From contig CM055895.1 of NCBI GenBank assembly GCA_029582155.1, positions 60,241,078 to 60,305,077 on the forward strand: a stretch of DNA of 64,000 nt, read 5' to 3'. Source of the DNA: Panopea generosa (lineage: Eukaryota > Mollusca > Bivalvia > Adapedonta > Hiatellidae). Below are positions 34,306 to 48,060 of the stretch, in pieces (position 1 is the first letter of the stretch; the number at the start of each line of letters is the position of its first letter). Both the position numbers and the translations under genes were made by a program. Below the pieces are notes generated by a model. That model was not told where the DNA came from, did no database searches, and worked only from the letters and a program-made list of their open reading frames with translations.

Positions 34306-34770
34306 GTGTTTGGGGTGGACCGGCGAGGCTGAAGAGCCTTCACTGCACTTACAAATACACTTCCTTGCAGCATTTCTTGGTTCTTTGTCGCACTCCCAGG
34401 CGCTAGTAGGGTGTCTGGGCTACATTTAGAGAGCGAGCTTTTAACTGTGTAGGACGCCTGCACAACTTGTTTGACTTTTTGGGATAAGGCAGGGCAATCG
34501 ATCGGAAACAGGTGATGCTTTAGTCAACCTGCGCGGTCTTCACGGCGCCTAAAATGACACCCCATTGCCAAACTCTTGGGTTCTATGGCGCACTCCCAGG
34601 CGAAAGTAGTCGTTCTGGGCAACATTTAGAGAGCAAGCTTTTGAGTTTGTGTCAAATAGAACAGCTGTACGAGTTGTTTAACGTTTGTGTGTTTTACAAG
34701 GCTAATCTGTTTCTCGCGTGTTTGGGGCGGACTGGCGAGCCTTCACGGCACACACAAATACACCCATTGT
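34306..34770. repeat. About 200-bp tandem repeat, about 2.3 units
   Basis: GTGTTTGGGG(T/C)GGAC(C/T)GGCGAG at 34310 and 34716, CGCACTCCCAGGCG at 34390 and 34591, ACATTTAGAGAGC(G/A)AGCTT at 34421 and 34622, giving a 201-bp spacing. Confidence 0.75.
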
Positions 34771-36186
34771 TGATAAATTGAGCCAAGTGTTTTTGAAATC
34801 CCTCCATGTATGATAAAGTTAAAGGACGGACTTGAAATCTCAAACAGATTCAAAGTGTTGTCATACATACTAAAAGTGTGATCTTGACCTTTTAGGTATG
34901 GGTCTAAGTTTTACTTATGGCACGTCATCATGTCATCTTGATCAATTCAGCCAAGTTAAAGACAAAGTCACAGACCAGACACACAATATTAAACAAATTG
35001 AAAGTGTGACCTTGATGTTTGAGGAAAGGTTCTGGATCTTACATACGACACTTAATTATGTCATGTTGATCAACTGAGCCAAGTGTTTTTAAAATTTATC
35101 TATAGATGACAGACCGGACAAGAAATGTCAAAATGACTGAAAGTGTTGTCAAAGTTAAATTGTGACCTTGACCTTTGAAGTGGGAGCTTGGGTATTAAGT
35201 GCAACACGTCATTTTAGGATGGCCATTTATAACAAGTATTTATAACAATAGATCTATGCATGACAAAGTTGCAGGCCGGACATGAAATCTCACAGACTCA
35301 AAATGTGACCTTGACCTTTGAGGTAAGGGTGTGGGTATTACTCGCGACACATCGTCATGTTATGTTGATCAATTGTAGCAAGTATCATTAAAATCCATCT
35401 GTGCATGACAAAGTTACAGGCCGGACACAAAATCACACACAAATTCGAAGTGTTGTCAAACAAACACAAATAGTGACCTCGACCTTTGAGGTACGGGTGT
35501 GGGTCTTACTCGCGTACACGTCGTCATGTTATGTTGATCATTTGTAGCAAGTATAATTTAACTCCATCTATGCATGACAAAGTTACAGGCCGGACACGAA
35601 ATCTCACACAGACTCAAAGTGTATTCAAACAAACTAAAATTGTGACCTTGGTATTTGAGGTACGGGTGTGGGTCTTACTCGCGACACGTTGTCATGTTAT
35701 GTTAATCATTTGTAGCAAGTATTTATAAAATCCATCTATGCATGACAAAGTTACAGGCCGGACACGAAATCTCACACAAACCCGAAGTGTTGTCAAACAC
35801 TCAAATAGTGACCTTAACCTTTGAGGTAAGGGCGTGGATCTTACTCGCGACACGTCGTCATGTTATGTTGATCATTTGTAGCAAGTATCATGGAAATCCA
35901 TCTATGCATGACAAAGTTACAGGCCGGACACGAAATCACACACAAACTCGGAGTGTTGTCAAACAAACTCAAATAATGACCTTGACCTTTGAGGTACAGG
36001 TGTGGGTCTTACTCGCGACACGTCGTCATGTTATGTTGATCATTTGTAGCAAGTATCGACAAAATCCATCTATGCATGACAAAGATACAGACCGGACACG
36101 AAATACCGGACGGAAGGAAGGACAGACGGATGCTGCGATTACTATATGCCACCCCAAAAATTTGGGATGGTGGGGCATAAAAATAA
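34771..36186 (+). mobile_element. TGACCTTGACCT tandem element, longest copy
   Basis: Eight to nine units of about 145-170 bp in the same order as 3428-4474. Repeated blocks: GACCTTGACCTTTGAGGTA, GTGTGGGTCTTACTCGCGAC, GTCATGTTATGTTGATCA, CATGACAAAGTTACAGGCCG. Ends CTGCGATTACTATATGCCAC plus an A/T loop and GGTGGGGCATAAAA. The 149-codon frame at 35742-36191 (repeated [16 protein letters not shown]) is a by-product of units with a length divisible by three. Confidence 0.82.
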
Positions 36187-38081
36187 TTTAGCATACTTGT
36201 ATACAGTACTGTTCCTGCTAATTTATCACTGGCTCTCTAAGGCGGCGATATTCTCGTATAACAATCATATGACACAGCTGTCACAACTGTCTAAATACTT
36301 ATCAGAGCACAGACGTCACATATTAGGCATATTGCTCCATGCATATGCTATTCTGCTATCACAACAACTTCTGAGGCAGTACCAGTGCATATAGTAATCA
36401 CATACTACTGCCATTAAATTTTAGGCAGATTCAGTGCACTAAATACGAAACCATACTAGAACACAGTTGTAATGGCACATAGAAATAATATTACAATCAT
36501 TGTAACAGTGCAATTGTTTACGAGCATTTGAATCTCTGATTAACAAAGAGGTTCAGTACGATATTTTACATGCACTTTACTACTGGGCATACCTGAACAG
36601 GTTTGAACTAAGCGCCAGATATAAGCAGCCATGATGCAAGTGGGGGATGGTGTGGGTGAGGCGGTGGGAAGTGTTTGAGGGGGAAAAAACTTTAGAAGTT
36701 AGTAAACAAATTTTATGATGTTTTCTCATGTTATACTTAAAATAGTTGAAATAATTACTACAGGAGAAATAGGTAAAATTCGAAAGAAATAAGCATGTAA
36801 CTCACTCAGCCTTCAGTTTTTATGCATATTTGGAGTTCCTGTTTTCACTTTTTGCTAACGAATTTTAGGCATTGGCGTACGTGCGTGTGCATGAATACGC
36901 GCCTGCAATACGCCCTCGTGAGATATCAAATTTTTAAGTGCGTTTACCGACGGTGCTAAGATCATGCTTAATGGAAGCTTATTCTACTTGTCGTCAACAC
37001 GGGTATGACTCTCCCCATTGCTTTTAATTACCTCCGAAGGATTGCATGCTTTCATTTACTTGCCCGAATAAGGCACCGTGAGAGTGCCTTTTGACGAAAC
37101 CCCAACTGGAGACCAGGACTGGGTTCTGAGGTAAACATGCTAACAACTAGACCAACGCAACTTCATTTTGAGTTTTAATTTGACAGAGAAAATTATTTGA
37201 AACAACAGGCATGTTTGAAATAACATTATAAACGTTATGGTGTCACGATTTGTAACAGAAACTCCTTGTCTAAGAAGAATAAGTTGCCGTGCAAGTATGG
37301 AGTATTATCTGCCATAATTCAGATTGCTTTATTGCATATTTCAAATAACTTGTTGCCAATTTACATTCACTCAAGTGGCAACTTCTAACTTCTAAGTACG
37401 TCAATTACATGTTACAGGTGGAAAATTATAAATTACATACACTTAAATTCTATCTGCTTGCTTTTACATATGTCATTTTGTGTTAATTGCATATTGCAAA
37501 TTATAGTAAGATTGTTTTTCCAAAGAAAATGTTAAATGTAAAAAAGGGCATCTTTTTAGTTTGTTCCCGATGGTTATTTCTGTAATTCTATTTATCATAA
37601 CCTACAGAGCCACCTAGCGTCAGAGAGTGTCTAATTTCAATATTATGACGTCAAGCGGCGCTGTCTTTTTATTCCTCAACAAAACCAACTACTGCTCCCT
37701 ATAAAAATATCGGTCATCATTTGGCATTATGTGAAACTAACATATTGACTCTGTCAATGAAAATAAAGTTGTCATGTAAGCAACACAGAAACACATCAAC
37801 CTTTTGTATTGAATTAAAATAAATGTTGCTGATAGAGGTAGGTCTCTCTCCATAAAACCACAGGTCACAATATAGAATGACTATAGAGCGGCTCAATAGC
37901 AGATTCAGGACGAAAAGAACATTCAGCGCAAGCCCACTAAAATATAGCAATTACAGTTCAATTGATTGGAAATTTGGTGTTAATACATAGCACGCCCCTT
38001 TCAATTGAATATTCTGTCCCCCACCCCCGCACACACACAAAATCAGGACTTATCCTCCCGCCCAAAAACACAAACGGGCTG
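36187..38081. other. Intergenic segment between TGACC element and satellite
   Basis: Mostly AT-rich. At about 37080-37165 the minus strand shows a tRNA-like piece (TTGGTCTAGTTGTTAGCATG and GAACCCAGTCCTGG), a SINE-head relic. No gene recognised. Confidence 0.45.
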
Positions 38082-41000
38082 AACTATGATATCATGAATG
38101 GGTGAAGATGGATATGTTTGTGCCACATATGTTTACAAGTACATAACCATTGACCAGCGTTAGAGAGGAAGTGGAGCCATTATCCGCCAGTCCAGAAACA
38201 CACACATGTTAAACAATGATATCATGAATGTGCCGCATATGCTTACTAGAACATAACCATTGACCAGCGTTAGAGAGGAAGTGGAGCCATTATCCGCCAG
38301 CCCAGAAACACACACATGTTAAACTATGATATCATGAATGTGCCGCATATGCTTACATGTACATAACCATTGACCAGCGTTAGGAGAGGAAGTGGAGTCA
38401 TTATCCGCCAGCCCAAAAACACACACATGTTAAACTATGATATCATGAATGTGCCGCATATGCTTACATGTACATAACCATTGACCAGCGTTAGAGAGGA
38501 AGTGGAGCCATTATCCGCCAGCCCAGAAACACACACATGTTAAACTATGATATCATGAATGTGCCGCATATACTTACAAGTAAATAACCATTGACCAGCG
38601 TAGGAGAGGAAGTGGAGCCATTATCCGCCAGCCCAGAAACACACACATGATAAACTATGATATCATGAATGTGCCGCATATACTTACAAGTACATAATCA
38701 TTGACCAGCGTAGGAGAGGAAGTGGAGCCATTACCCACATGCCCAGATACACACAACGGTTAAACTATGATATCATGAATGTGCGGCATATGTTTACATG
38801 TACATAACCATTGACCAGCGTAGGAGAGAAAATAGAGCCATTATCCGTCCGGCAAGATACACACACAGGTTGAACTATGATGCCATGAATGTGCTGCAAA
38901 TGCTTACATGTACATAACCATTGACCAGCGTAGGAGAGGAAGTGGAGCCATTATCCACCTGCCCAAATACACACACAGGTTGAAATATGATATAATGAAT
39001 ATGCCGCATATGCTTACATGTACAAAACCATTGACCAGCGTAGGAAAGGAAGTATAGCCATTATCCGCCGGCCCAGATACACACACAGGTTGAACTATGA
39101 TATCATGAATATGCGATATATGCTTACATGTACATAACCATTGACCAGCGTAGGAGAGGAAGTGGAGCCATTATCCACCTGCCCAAATACACACACAGGT
39201 TGAAATATGATATAATGAATATGCCGCATATGCTTACATGTACAAAACCATTGACCAGCGTAGGAAAGGAAGTATAGCCATTATCCGCCCGCCCAGACAC
39301 ACACACAGGTTGAACTATGATATCATGAATATGCCGCATATGCTTACATGTACATAACCATTGACCAGCGTTAGAGAGGAAGTGGAGCCATTATCCGCCA
39401 GCCCAGAAACACACACATGTTAAACTATGATATCATGAATGTGCCGCATATACTTACAAGTAAATAACCATTGACCAGCGTAGGAGAGGAAGTGGAGCCA
39501 TTATCCGCCAGCCCAGAAACACACACATGATAAACTATGATATCATGAATGTGCCGCATATGCTTACAAGTACATAATCATTGACCAGCGTAGGAGAGGA
39601 AGTGGAGCCATTACCCACATGCCCAGATACACACAACGGTTAAACTATGATATCATGAATGTGCGGCATATGTTTACATGTACATAACCATTGACCAGCG
39701 TAGGAGAGAAAATAGAGCCATTATCCGTCCGGCAAGATACACACACAGGTTGAACTATGATGCCATGAATGTGCTGCAAATGCTTACATGTACCTAACCA
39801 TTGACCAGCGTAGGAGAGGAAGTGGAGCCATTATCCACCTGCCCAAATACACACACAGGTTGAAATATGATATAATGAATATGCCGCATATGCTTACATG
39901 TACAAAACCATTGACCAGCGTAGGAAAGGAAGTATAGCCATTATCCGCCGGCCCAGATACACACACAGGTTGAACTATGATATCATGAATATGCGATATA
40001 TGCTTACATGTACATAACCATTGACCAGCGTAGGAGAGGAAGTGGAGCCATTATCCACCTGCCCAAATACACACACAGGTTGAAATATGATATAATGAAT
40101 ATGCCGCATATGCTTACATGTACAAAACCATTGACCAGCGTAGGAAAGGAAGTATAGCCATTATCCGCCCGCCCAGATACACACACAGGTTGAACTATGA
40201 TATCATGAATATGCCGCATATGCTTACATGTACATAACCATTGACCAGCGTAGGAAAGGAAGTAGAGCCATTATCCGCCGGCCCAGATACACACACAGGT
40301 TGAACTATGATATCATGAATATGCCGTATATGCTTACATGTACATAACCATAGACCAGTGTAGGAGAGGAAGTGGAGCCATTATCCACCTGCCCAAATAC
40401 ACACACAGGTTGAAATATGATATAATGAATATGCTGCATATGCTTACATGTACAAAACCATTGACCAGCGTAGGAAAGGAAGTATAGCCATTATCCGCCC
40501 GCCCAGATACACACACAGGTTGAACTATTATATCATGAATGTGCCGCATATGCTTACATGTATAAAACCATTGAACAGCGTAGGAGAGGAAGTGAAGCCA
40601 TTATCCGCCCATCCAGATACACACACATGTTGAACTATGATATCATGAATGTGCCGCCTATGCTTACATGTACATAATCATTGACCAGCGTAGGAGAGGA
40701 AGTGGAGCCATTATCCGCCCGCCCAGAAACACACAGGTTGAACTATGATATCATGAATGTGCTGCAAATGCTTACAAGTACATAGCCATTGACCAGCGTA
40801 GCATAGGATGTCGAGCCATTATCCGCCAACTGAGATACACACACAGATTGAATTAGATATCATGAATGTGCCTCATATGCTAACATGTACAAAACAATTG
40901 ACATTAGTGTAGGAGAGGAAGTGGAGCCATTATCGGCTGGCCCAGATACACACACAGGTTGAATTATGATATTATGAATGTGCCCCATATGCTTACATGT

Positions 41001-44000
41001 AAATAACCATTGACATAAGCGTAGGAGAGGAAGTGGAGCCATTACCCGCTCGCCTAGATACAAACACAGGTTGAACTATGATGACATGAAAGTGATGCAT
41101 ATGCTTACATGTACATAATCATTGACCAGCGTAGGAGAGGAAGTGGAGCCATTACCCACATGCCCAGATACACACAACGGTTAAACTATGATATCATGAA
41201 TGTGCGGCATATGTTTACATGTACATAACCATTGACCAGCGTAGGAGAGAAAATAGAGCCATTATCCGTCCGGCAAGATACACACACAGGTTGAACTATG
41301 ATGCCATGAATGTGCTGCAAATGCTTACATGTACATAACCATTGACCAGCGTAGGAGAGGAAGTGGAGCCATTATCCACCTGCCCAAATACACACACAGG
41401 TTGAAATATGATATAATGAATATGCCGCATATGCTTACATGTACAAAACCATTGACCAGCGTAGGAAAGGAAGTATAGCCATTATCCTCCCGCCCAGATA
41501 CACACACACAGGTTGAACTATGATATCATGAATATGCGATATATGCTTACATGTACAAAACCATTGACCAGCGTAGGAGAGGAAGTGGAGCCATTATCCA
41601 CCTGCCCAAATACACACACAGGTTGAAATATGATATAATGAATATGCCGCATATGCTTACATGTACAAAACCATTGACCAGCGTAGGAAAGGAAGTATAG
41701 CCATTATCCGCCCGCCCAGATACACACACAGGTTGAACTATGATATCATGAATATGCCGCATATGCTTACATGTACATAACCATTGACCAGCGTAGGAAA
41801 GGAAGTAGAGCCATTATCCGCCGGCCCAGATACACACACAGGTTGAACTATGATATCATGAATATGCCGTATATGCTTACATGTACATAACCATAGACCA
41901 GTGTAGGAGAGGAAGTGGAGCAATTATCCACCTGCCCAAATACACACACAGGTTGAAATATGATATAATGAATATGCTGCATATGCTTACATGTACAAAA
42001 CCATTGACCAGCGTATGAAAGGAAGTAGAGCCATTATCCGCCCGCCCAGATACACACACAGGTTGAACTATTATATCATGAATGTGCCGCATATGCTTAC
42101 ATGTATAAAACCATTGAACAGCGTAGGAGAGGAAGTGAAGCCATTATCCGCCCATCCAGATACACACACATGTTGAACTATGATATCATGAATGTGCCGC
42201 CTATGCTTACATGTACATAATCATTGACCGGCGTAGGAGAGGAAGTGGAGCCATTATCCGCCCGCCCAGAAACACACAGGTTGAACTATGATATCATGAA
42301 TGTGCTGCAAATGCTTACAAGTACATAGCCATTGACCAGCGTAGCATAGGATGTCGAGCCATTATACGCCAACTGAGATACAAACACAGATTGAATTAGA
42401 TATCATGAATGTGCCTCATATGCTTACATGTACAAAACAATTGACATTAGTGTAGGAGAGGAAGTGGAGCTATTATCGGCTGGCCCAGATACACACACAG
42501 GTTGAATTATGATATTATGAATGTGCCTCATATGCTTACATGTAAATAACCATTGACATAAGCGTAGGAGAGGAAGTGGAGCCATTACCCGCTCGCCTAG
42601 ATACAAACACAGGTTGAACTATGATGACATGAAAGTGCTGCATATGCTTACATGTACATAATCATTGACCAGCGTAGGAGAGGAAGTGGAGCCATTACCC
42701 ACACGCCCAGATACACACAAAGGTTAAACTATGATATTATGAATGTGCCGCATATACTTACATGTATATAACAATTAACCAGCGCAGGAGAGGAAATGGA
42801 GTCATTTTCTGATCGCCCTGATAGAAACACAGGTTGAACTATAATATCATGAATTTGCGCATATGTTTACATGTACATAACCATTGACCAGCATAGTAGA
42901 GGAAGTTGAGCCATTATCTGCCGACCTAGATACACACACAGATTGATCTATGATATCATGAATGTACCGAATATGCTAACATGAACATAGCCATTGACAT
43001 AAACGTACGAGAGGAAGTGGATACATTATCCGCCGGCTCACATAAACACAGGTTGAACTATGATGTCATGAATGTGCCGCATATGTTTACATGAACATAA
43101 CCATTGACATAAGCGTAGGAGAGAAAATGGAGCCATTATCCGTCCGTCCAGATACACACACAGGTTGAACTATGATATCATGAATGTACTGAATATGCTT
43201 ACATGTACATAACGATTGGCCAGCGTAAGAGAGGAAGTGGAGCCATTATCCGCCCGCTCACATAAACACAGGTTGAACTATGATATCATGAATGTGCCCC
43301 ATATGCTTACATGTACATAACCATTTGCCAGCGAAGGAGAGGAAATTTAGCCATTATCTGCGGGCACAGATACACACACAGGTTGAACTATGATATCATG
43401 AATATGCCGCATATGCTTACATGTACATAACCATTGAACAGCGTAGGAGAGGAAGTGAAGCCATTATGTGCCCGCCCAGATACACACACAGGAAGAACTG
43501 ATATCATGAATGTGTCGCATATGCTTACATGTACATAACAATTAACCTGCATAAAGGAGGAAGTGGAGCCATTATCCGCCCATCCAGATACACACGCAGG
43601 TTGAACTGTGATATCATGAATGTGCCAAATATGCTTAGATGTACATAACCATTGACCAACGTAGGAGAGGAAGTGGAGCCAATATCTGCCCGCCCATATA
43701 CACACACAGGTTCAGCTTTGATATCATGAATGTGCTGCAATTGCTTACATGTACATAACCATTAACCAGCGTAGGAGAGGAAGTGGCGCCATTATCCGCC
43801 AACTGAGATACACACACAGATTGAATTATGATATTATGAAAGTGCCGCATATGTTTACATGTACATAACGATTGATGTAAGCGTAGGAGAAGAAGTGGAG
43901 CAATTATCCGCTCGCCCAGATACACACACACAGGTTGAACTATGATATCATTTATGAGCCGCATATGCTTTCATGTACAAAACCATTATCATAAGCGCGG

Positions 44001-45342
44001 GAGAGGAAGTGGAGCCATTACCCACCCGCCCAGATACACACACAGGTTGAACTATGATATCATGAATGTGCTGCGTATGCTTACATGTACATAACAATTG
44101 ACCAGCGTAGGAGAGGAAGTGGAGCCATTATCCGCCAACCCAGAAACACACACAAGTTGAACAATGATATCATGAATGTGCTGCATATACTTACATATCC
44201 ATTAACATAAGCGTAGGAGAGGAAGTGGAGTCATTATCCGCTCGCCCAGATACTCACACAGGTTTAACTGATATCATGAATGTACCGCATATGCTTACAT
44301 GTACATAACCATTGACCAGCGTAGGAGAGGAAATGGAACCATTGTCCCCCCGCCCACATACACAAACATGTTGAACTATGATATCATGAATGTGCCGCAT
44401 ATGCTTACATGTACATAACCATTGACCAGCGTAGGACAGAAAGTGGAGCAAGTATCCGCCCGTCCAGATACATACACAGGTTGAACTATAATATCATGAA
44501 TGTGCGGCATAAGCTTATATGTACATAACCATTAACCAGCGTAGGAGAGAAAGTGGAGCCATTATCCGCCCGCCCAGATACACAAACAGGTTGAACTATG
44601 ATATCATGAATGTGCCGAATATACGTACATGTACATAACTATTGACCAGCGTAGGAGAGGAAGTGGAGCCATTATCCGCCCGCCCAGATACACACACAGG
44701 TTTAACTATAATATCTTGAATGTGCTGCATAAGATTACATGGACATAACCATTGACCAGCGTGGGAGATGAAGTGGAGCCATTATCCGCCCGCCCAGATA
44801 CACACACAGGTTGAACTATGATATTATGAATGTGCCGAATATGCTTACATGTACATAACCATTGACCAGCATAGGAGAGGAAGTGGAGCCATTATCCGCT
44901 CGCCCAGAGGCACATTTAGGTTAAACTATGATATCATGAATGTGCCGCATATGTTTACATGTACATAACCATTGACATAAGCGTAGGAGAGGAAGTGGAG
45001 CCATTATCCGCCTGCCCAGATACACACACAGGTTGAACTATGATATCATGAATGTGCCGCATATGTTTACATGTACATAACCATTGACATAAGCGTAGGA
45101 GAGGAAGTGGAGCCATTATCCGCCTGCCCAGATACACACACAGGTTGAATTATGATATCATGAATGTGCCGCATATGTTTACATGTACATAACCATTGAC
45201 ATAAGCGTAGGAGAGGAAGTGGAGCCATTATCCGCCTGCCCAGATACACACACAGGTTGAATTATGATATCATGAATGTGCCGCATATGTTTACATGTAC
45301 ATAACCATTGACATAAGCGTAGGAGAGGAAGTGGAGCCATTA
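38082..45342. repeat. 110-bp satellite array, about 66 units, with higher-order repeats
   Basis: Unit: TGAACTATGATATCATGAAT, GTGCCGCATATGCTTACATG, TACATAACCATTGACCAGCG, TAGGAGAGGAAGTGGAGCCA, TTATCCGCCCGCCCAGATAC, ACACACAGGT. The first unit carries about 20 extra bp. 38541-39420 recurs at 39421 with an offset of 880 bp (8 units), and about 39550-41090 recurs from about 41092 with an offset of about 1541 bp (14 units). The last four units (from about 44930) share a CATTGACATAAGCGTAGG variant. GATATC and CATATG palindromes mark each unit. The minus-strand frames of 60-109 codons (MRHIHDIIVQPVCVSGRADN) are by-products. Confidence 0.95.
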
Positions 45343-46194
45343 CATGTAAAGCATTATGGTATTTAAATCATTTGATTTTTTAGATATTCAAACTGTTTGT
45401 TTAAGCATAGCTGTAGTGTAGTGGATAGATTGTTGGCCACTCAACCTAAGAAGCAGGTTTAATCACCAGCTCAATGCAATGCCTCTCAAAAAACAACACA
45501 CAGTAATGGCCCTTCCCAGTAAGCGGAGTTGAAAGCGGATATTACAAGTTTGAGCTTTTTTCACAATGACACTCAGGAATAGTAAGCCTGTCAAAGATCT
45601 GTTAACATGACAAACAAAACCGCAGACATTGTGAAGGCATGAAATGTGTCAAGTCTAAAAAGATACTATTTACCAAAGATACCTTTGAATGGAAGAGAAG
45701 TTATGTAAACTGTTCATGTAAACTGTTTGGGCAAACTAAGTACATGACATAACCAGTCATCACCATTCCCGGAAATACCAATGTGACCAGTGCTCTGAAA
45801 AGAGTTGAAGTCAAAAAGAGATTATAATAAAGCATACATAAAAGCCACAAATAAAAACTAGTCACATATAATAAACATTATTTCTATAACATAATATGAA
45901 TGTGTTTATGAAGTTTAGTCACCATATTACAAGTTGTTTGTTCTAAAAGAGATAAGAAGCTGAATTTTAACGATGGACAACACTAGGCCAGGGTCATGAC
46001 AATAGCTCTTCATTTTTTGCCCCAAAAAGACAAGCTTATAAAATGCATTCAATATCAGACAGAATCAACTTTTTACTTGCATATATATAAAAGCAGGTGC
46101 AGACGTGGACACATGACACATTGGATATTGATACTGTTTAAGTCAATGACTTTATTTTTTTATATAAAAACAAGTACCTGTTTTACAGGGGAAA
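45343..46194. other. Intergenic segment with SINE-head fragment
   Basis: TAGCTGTAGTGTAGTGGATA..GCAGGTTTAATCACC at 45408-45473 resembles a tRNA-derived A box and B box (SINE relic). The remainder is AT-rich without recognised genes. Confidence 0.45.
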
Positions 46195-47110
46195 TCTGCA
46201 TCTTTGCCTACTACACATAAAGTTGTTGGTACTTCTTAACAACTCGCTCCATATTTTATTTTTCATACGGTTTCTCTGGTTTGCTGCATAACGACAAAAT
46301 CTGTATCTTGCTTACCGCACATAAAGTTGTTGGTTATACTCGCTCCATATTTTATTTTCCAAACGCTTTCTGAGGTTTGCTGTATAACAACAAATTCTGC
46401 ATCTTAACCTACTGCACATGAAGTTGTTGGTTATACTCATTCCATATTTTATTTTCCATACGGTTTCTGTGGTTTGCCACATAACAAATTCTGCATCTTT
46501 ACCTAGGCTACTGCACATGAAGTTGTTGGTACTTCTTAACAATTCACTCTATATTTTATTTTCCATATGCTTTCTGTGGTTTGCTGTATAATTTCAAATT
46601 CTGCATCTTTACCTACTGCACATGAAGTTGTTGGTTATACTCGCTCCATATTTTATTTTCCATACGATTTCTGTGGTTTGCCACATAACAAATTCTGCAT
46701 CTTTACCTAGGCTACTGCACATGAAGTTGTTGGTACTTCTTAACAATTCGCTCTATATTTAATGTTACATATGGTTTCTCTGGTTTGCTGCATAACGACA
46801 AAATCTGTATCTTGCTTACTGCACATAAAGTTGTTGGTTATACTTTTCTACATTTTATTTTACATACGGTTTCTGTGGTTTGCTGCATAACAACAAATTC
46901 TTCATCTTTACCTACTGCACATGAAGTTGTTGGTTATACTCGCTCCATATCTTATTTTCCATACGGTTTCTGTGGTTTGCCGCACAACAACAACTTCTGT
47001 ATCTTTACCTACTGTACATGAAGTTATTGGTACTTCTTAACAATTTGCTCTATATTTTATTTTCCATACAGTTTTTGTGGTTGCTGCATAACAGCAAAAT
47101 CTGCATCTTG
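46195..47110. repeat. About 100-bp tandem repeat, about 9 units
   Basis: CTGCACATGAAGTTGTTGGT recurs with GTTGTTGG at 46222, 46326, 46423, 46522, 46627, 46726, 46830 and 46926, then 47023 with one change. Each is followed by CTCGCTCCATATTTTATTTT, CCATACGGTTTCTGTGGTTT and GC(C/T)GCATAACAACAAATTCTG. Units continuing TACTTCTTAACAA alternate irregularly with units continuing TATACTCGCTCC. A 90%-open frame (46785-47021) follows the repeat. Confidence 0.9.
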
Positions 47111-47809
47111 CCTTCAGACTTAACTCCCACCTTTGTCCAAGATCTGTATATAATAAAATCAGCATAAAATTTTGTGAAATAGTCCAAATTCTCTTCTTCT
47201 TTTTTTTTAAAGTCTTAGTTTGTACATGATTAAAAGGTAAATATTATACAACATTCGTGTCCAGTAAATATGACCAGTGTTATACACAATTTTGTCTTTT
47301 TTAAAATTTTGAAAACTGATAATTAGTCGTTTTTGGGCATCAACTTTCACATCTTCGCTATTTTTTGCTCCCTGAAATAAATCATTTCAAAAATTTTAAA
47401 ACTTAGACCAAGGTCACTTTGGTATTCAAATTCTAAACATTGTAATTTATATGTTATTTATCTTGCCGATATTTATTTTTTATTCACAAAGACTTTTTTT
47501 ATTTAAACTACCAAATAATCCTAAAATGCATGTGCTTTGAACTCTCATATCAATCTAAAGTACAGTAGTTATTTGTACCTGTTTGTATATGTTTTGTTGC
47601 AATCTTCACATATGGATGAAAGATACACATACTGTTAAGCACAAGTCGTATTTCTATGGTAAATTCAAAATTTGCGCCAAGATGAATAAAATGGCTGATC
47701 GGAACCGGAAATTATATTCGGAATATTTCGGGTCTGACTAATTACCCTGGGACATAGTAACGGAATGGTACCAGACACCCCGGGACACCGCAGGACTCCC
47801 TTATATATG

Positions 47810-47863
<54 letters not shown>

Positions 47864-48060
47864 GTGTATATACATAATAAATTATATACAGCGGGCTGCA
47901 AAACTCTCATAAATTTGAGAGAAGACACATAACACACACATTATCACATAATATACATATATGTGTCCAAACTCATGAAGACAAATTATTCAGTTAGCAA
48001 CATCTTACATAAAACAATCAATAAAGACAATAAGAAACCAATAAGTAGACATCATTTTAT
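47111..48060. other. AT-rich segment with (TA)n tract
   Basis: A TA dinucleotide run of about 50 bp lies at 47811-47860. No gene recognised; the minus-strand frame at 47665-47937 is carried by the TA run (YIYIYI). Confidence 0.5.

Noticed and set aside
35486..36191. 149-codon frame with repeated [16 protein letters not shown].
   Set aside because: By-product of the TGACCTTGACCT tandem element; the same peptide appears wherever the element does.
38904..45249. Some twenty minus-strand reading frames of 60-109 codons with near-identical peptides (CVSGRADNGYTSFPTLVNG).
   Set aside because: They simply follow the 110-bp satellite monomer and shift frame between units; no start context, splice or domain evidence.
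38082..45342. Regular spaced repeats as a CRISPR array.
   Set aside because: Monomers are contiguous with no unique spacers, in an intron-bearing animal genome.
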